From: Centroberyx gerrardi
Taxonomy: Eukaryota > Chordata > Actinopteri > Beryciformes > Berycidae
DNA: 64,000 bases
Direction: 5' to 3'
Assembly: GCF_048128805.1 (NCBI RefSeq)
Contig: NC_135999.1
Span: 25,629,659-25,693,658, forward strand
The notes beneath the pieces are model-generated. The model searched no databases. It had not been told where the DNA came from and worked only from the letters and a program-made list of their open reading frames with translations. This document shows, one piece after another, positions 61,875-64,000 of this stretch. How positions within the stretch are numbered: position 1 is the stretch's first letter; each line of letters starts with the position of its first letter. Made by a program: the position numbers and the translations under genes.

Positions 61875-63262
61875 TCACTCTAGGGCCCCAAACACTTTCT
61901 CAAAGCCCTGTCTGTCCACCACACGTCCAAACCGTGTGGAAAAATACAACGTCTCGGGACTGCTGTATCTCCTCAGCTTCAGTATCGGCTCGCCCGCAGA
62001 GTCCCCCGCGTCCCCGAGGGTCATAACGTCCGACACGGGCAGGTACGCATCGTGCCGCCTGCCCCAGAAGGTGAGGTGGGACACTTTGAGCGTGGTGTGG
62101 GACGGGTCCAGGTACATCATCCCCACCACCCTCCTCAGGAAGTGACTGGCGGCGTACAGCATGACGCCGGCGAACAGCGCTATCCCCGATGTGTAGCTGA
62201 CCAGGAAGTAGGAGACGGCTCCCTGGAGGTAGAGGGTGTAGACGGGGGGCAGGATGAGCAAGGTGAGTCCGGTCTGAAGCAGTTTGAGCCTGGATACGGC
62301 TCTGAGCAGCTTGATGTGCGGCAGGGTGTAGATCATGCTGTACTTCTGTGTGGACAAGTCGGAGTACCTGACCAGGGAAGTGACTTGAGGTGTAGCGAGT
62401 CTATGGAAGATGGGTTGGATGGGTGCGTGAGGCCGGGCGCCGCAAGGTAGCCGACTTGCCAGTACCCATGATCCTCTGGTGCAGGACAGCACCTGGGAGG
62501 TTAACCTGGGAAGGAGTATTGACCTAAACTGGGGGAAATAAAAAAGCAGATGAGTTGATAGTAGCATTAAAGTACATAGACATTTATATTAAACTAGGAT
62601 AATTCAATATTATCGTTTATCATGTTTCAGTGGAATCATATTGTGATGATGATGATGGTGATTTTGGGATATCATGACACACAATTCTGCTGTCTGAATT
62701 AATGATAAGAAAATTGTATTTAAAAATTCTTGACAAAATGAGTTATGAAACGTTTTAAGGAATATTAAAAATGTCAGTAATGTTTGACATCACACCTAAC
62801 ATTACCATTCGGTTCAATGGGACGAACATTAATTTGATTATTTAATTAACATGAGATTTTGCATTGCCCAGCCCTTTATATAGCTGCAGCTGCTCTTGCC
62901 ATGATGTGGCTGTGTAAGAATATTCAATTCTACTTTATTGTCCCCAAGGGGAAATTCTCCTTGGTGCATAAAAGCATGTAGACATAAATACATAAAAGTA
63001 GATGAAACATAACAACAGCCAGAAGAGTTTTAAATTAAGAACATTATAATCCATAGAATAACAATAAAGTAAACATCTCTACATTAGACTCCTGACTATA
63101 AAAATACATTAACCAAAGTTATACAGAAACTGAGCTAACCTACTGCCCAGGCAAAGCAGTTATTGATTTATGTTCCTAGTACACCTTTCACATCATTTTC
63201 AGACCTCTTGCCAATCAATGAAAGCAATACTGAGACAGATTACAGGAGAGGAAGCTCACCAT
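61875..63262 (-). CDS. tmem186: Transmembrane protein 186 (complex I assembly factor)
   Basis: Mitochondrial inner-membrane protein of the MCIA assembly complex for respiratory complex I. Two exons on the - strand. Exon 1 contributes only the ATG (63262-63260) directly before a GTGAG donor. Exon 2 is 62528-61875, after a tttcccccag acceptor, giving MFRSILLPRLTS at the N-terminus and 218 aa in all (human 213). Two hydrophobic segments lie at about 85-103 (LLQTGLTLLILPPVYTLYL) and 109-130, followed by a matrix-type soluble tail. The open frame continues upstream of exon 2 to another ATG at 62567, but that stretch is intron and is not conserved in the family. Head-to-head with the next gene, tail-to-tail with abat. 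Confidence 0.93.
62529..63259 (-). other. tmem186 intron 1
   Basis: A 731-nt GT-AG intron right after the initiator codon. It holds a retroposon tail (ctactttattgtccccaagg then ggaaattctcc) at about 62932-62965 and is otherwise A+T-rich. Confidence 0.8.
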
Positions 63263-63792
63263 GACGGCCGACAGGATAACTAGAAGGATGAAAACATAAA
63301 TATAAAGAGTCAGGCCAAAGACTCTAGTTTAAATGGTAGCCATATTGCTAGGTCACACATTTACACTTTGACCCGGATGTGTTTTATGAAGACATTCGAT
63401 TGTTGTTGTTTTTCTTTCTTTACTTGTGTGCCCCCTTGTGGGAGTGTTTAATATTAGAACTGTAGATACATTTTATTGAGATTTATTTAAAAAAATTCTC
63501 ACGGGACTGAAAACGTTATGAATGCTTTATTCAGTTTGCGTAATGCGGAAACGGTAGGTCATATCCGCTACAGAGTAAACTCAGCTTCTTAACGGCTGCT
63601 TCTCTCTCATGTGGAATGTTTTAACTTCTCGTGAAATATTTGTCATCGACCGTTTGAGGTTCTCCGATACTTAGGCGGAGCATGAACGCATCTCGAATAC
63701 GGCTGTTGAAGAAATTAACGTTAGCCGGTCAGCCAGGCAGCTAGCTACCGGTACCGGGAGGCGTACATTGTGAACACAGTCGGTATAGAAAG
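63263..63792. promoter_or_regulatory. Shared divergent promoter region
   Basis: 530 bp between the start codons of tmem186 (-) and the next + strand gene. Features include an ETS-type acccggatgtg near 63372, cgttaacggctg-like and CpG-containing text from 63590 onward, and no TATA box near either start. A bidirectional housekeeping promoter is inferred from the head-to-head layout. Confidence 0.6.
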
Positions 63793-64000
63793 ATGCTGCA
63801 GCTCGGAGATGAAGTCGCCCTTTACTCGGTGGTGTTCGTGTTGGTTCTGCTGGGCACCAGGAGCCCGGTGTGGACCATCGTCGTCACCGCCTCCCTCTAC
63901 CTGTTCCTGGTGATGTTTCGCTTCCCTCAGGTGCCGGCTAGCCGAGCCCGGCAGGTGCTGCGACCGGCCGGAGGCGCCGCTGGCTCCGGCGGGGTGTCGG
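63793..64000 (+). CDS. First exon of an unrecognised membrane protein (partial)
   Basis: An ATG at 63793 in a CpG-rich, promoter-proximal setting opens a frame that runs to the window end (69 codons). It starts MLQLGDEVALYSVVFVLVLL, with two hydrophobic segments (about residues 8-21 and 26-44), then a Pro/Arg/Gly-rich stretch. A possible donor CAG|gtgccg at 63931 means the exon may end at residue 46 (FRFPQ). In human the neighbour divergent from TMEM186 is PMM2, but this is not a PMM2 N-terminus (no DVDGT phosphatase motif). I do not recognise the family. Confidence 0.65.
   Translation, partial: MLQLGDEVALYSVVFVLVLLGTRSPVWTIVVTASLYLFLVMFRFPQVPASRARQVLRPAGGAAGSGGVS

Noticed and set aside
62052..62450. 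132-codon + strand frame
   Set aside because: Antisense shadow of tmem186 exon 2.
62529..62567. Upstream ATG at 62567 as tmem186 start
   Set aside because: The 13 codons before Phe at 62528 include the intron's polypyrimidine tract and acceptor; the family N-terminus is MFRSILL, supplied by the exon-1 ATG at 63262.
1..64000. CRISPR arrays, operons, prophage or plasmid features
   Set aside because: Spliced vertebrate genes and eukaryotic repeats throughout; tandem repeats are microsatellites without spacer structure.

Overview
This is a vertebrate, almost certainly ray-finned (teleost) fish, nuclear window. The genes are spread over many short exons with GT-AG introns, the encoded proteins are fish/vertebrate orthologues, and the non-coding DNA is packed with typical teleost repeats: CA/GATA microsatellites, palindromic and TTAA-flanked MITEs, a tRNA-derived SINE and 5'-truncated L2- and Rex1-like LINEs. 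There is no prokaryotic architecture, no CRISPR array and no rRNA.

Layout: (1) 1-5735 holds the last two coding exons of a cxcl12 chemokine gene (+ strand; exons 1-2 lie upstream of the window), followed by its 3' UTR and downstream DNA. (2) About 8-38 kb is a 30-kb gene-poor interval with microsatellites, many MITE families, a degenerate pentamer satellite and a few unique stretches that look like candidate regulatory elements. (3) 39.8-47.3 kb holds a complete six-coding-exon hmox2 (heme oxygenase 2, 320 aa, + strand), with an antisense LINE in its second coding intron and L2 debris in its last intron. (4) 50.35-61.13 kb holds a complete fifteen-coding-exon abat (4-aminobutyrate aminotransferase, 500 aa, + strand). 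(5) 61.875-63.262 kb holds tmem186 (- strand, 218 aa, two exons, exon 1 coding only the initiator Met), tail-to-tail with abat. (6) 63.793-64.0 kb holds the first exon of an unrecognised + strand membrane protein gene, head-to-head with tmem186.

The genes do not form a pathway. cxcl12 is a secreted chemokine, hmox2 an ER-anchored heme-degrading enzyme, abat a mitochondrial GABA transaminase and tmem186 a mitochondrial complex I assembly factor. abat and tmem186 are also neighbours on human 16p13, where HMOX2 is more distant; human CXCL12 is on another chromosome (10q11), so the neighbourhood is a fish-type arrangement. All exon junctions were worked out by hand from reading frame, splice sites and remembered family sequence. 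Reading phases close exactly for hmox2, abat, tmem186 and the cxcl12 tail. I found no convincing new biological system. The most unusual items are a near-perfect fold-back just upstream of hmox2, a GATA-type microsatellite that forms an abat splice donor, loss of the second heme-regulatory Cys-Pro in HO-2, and nested or TSD-bounded MITEs.
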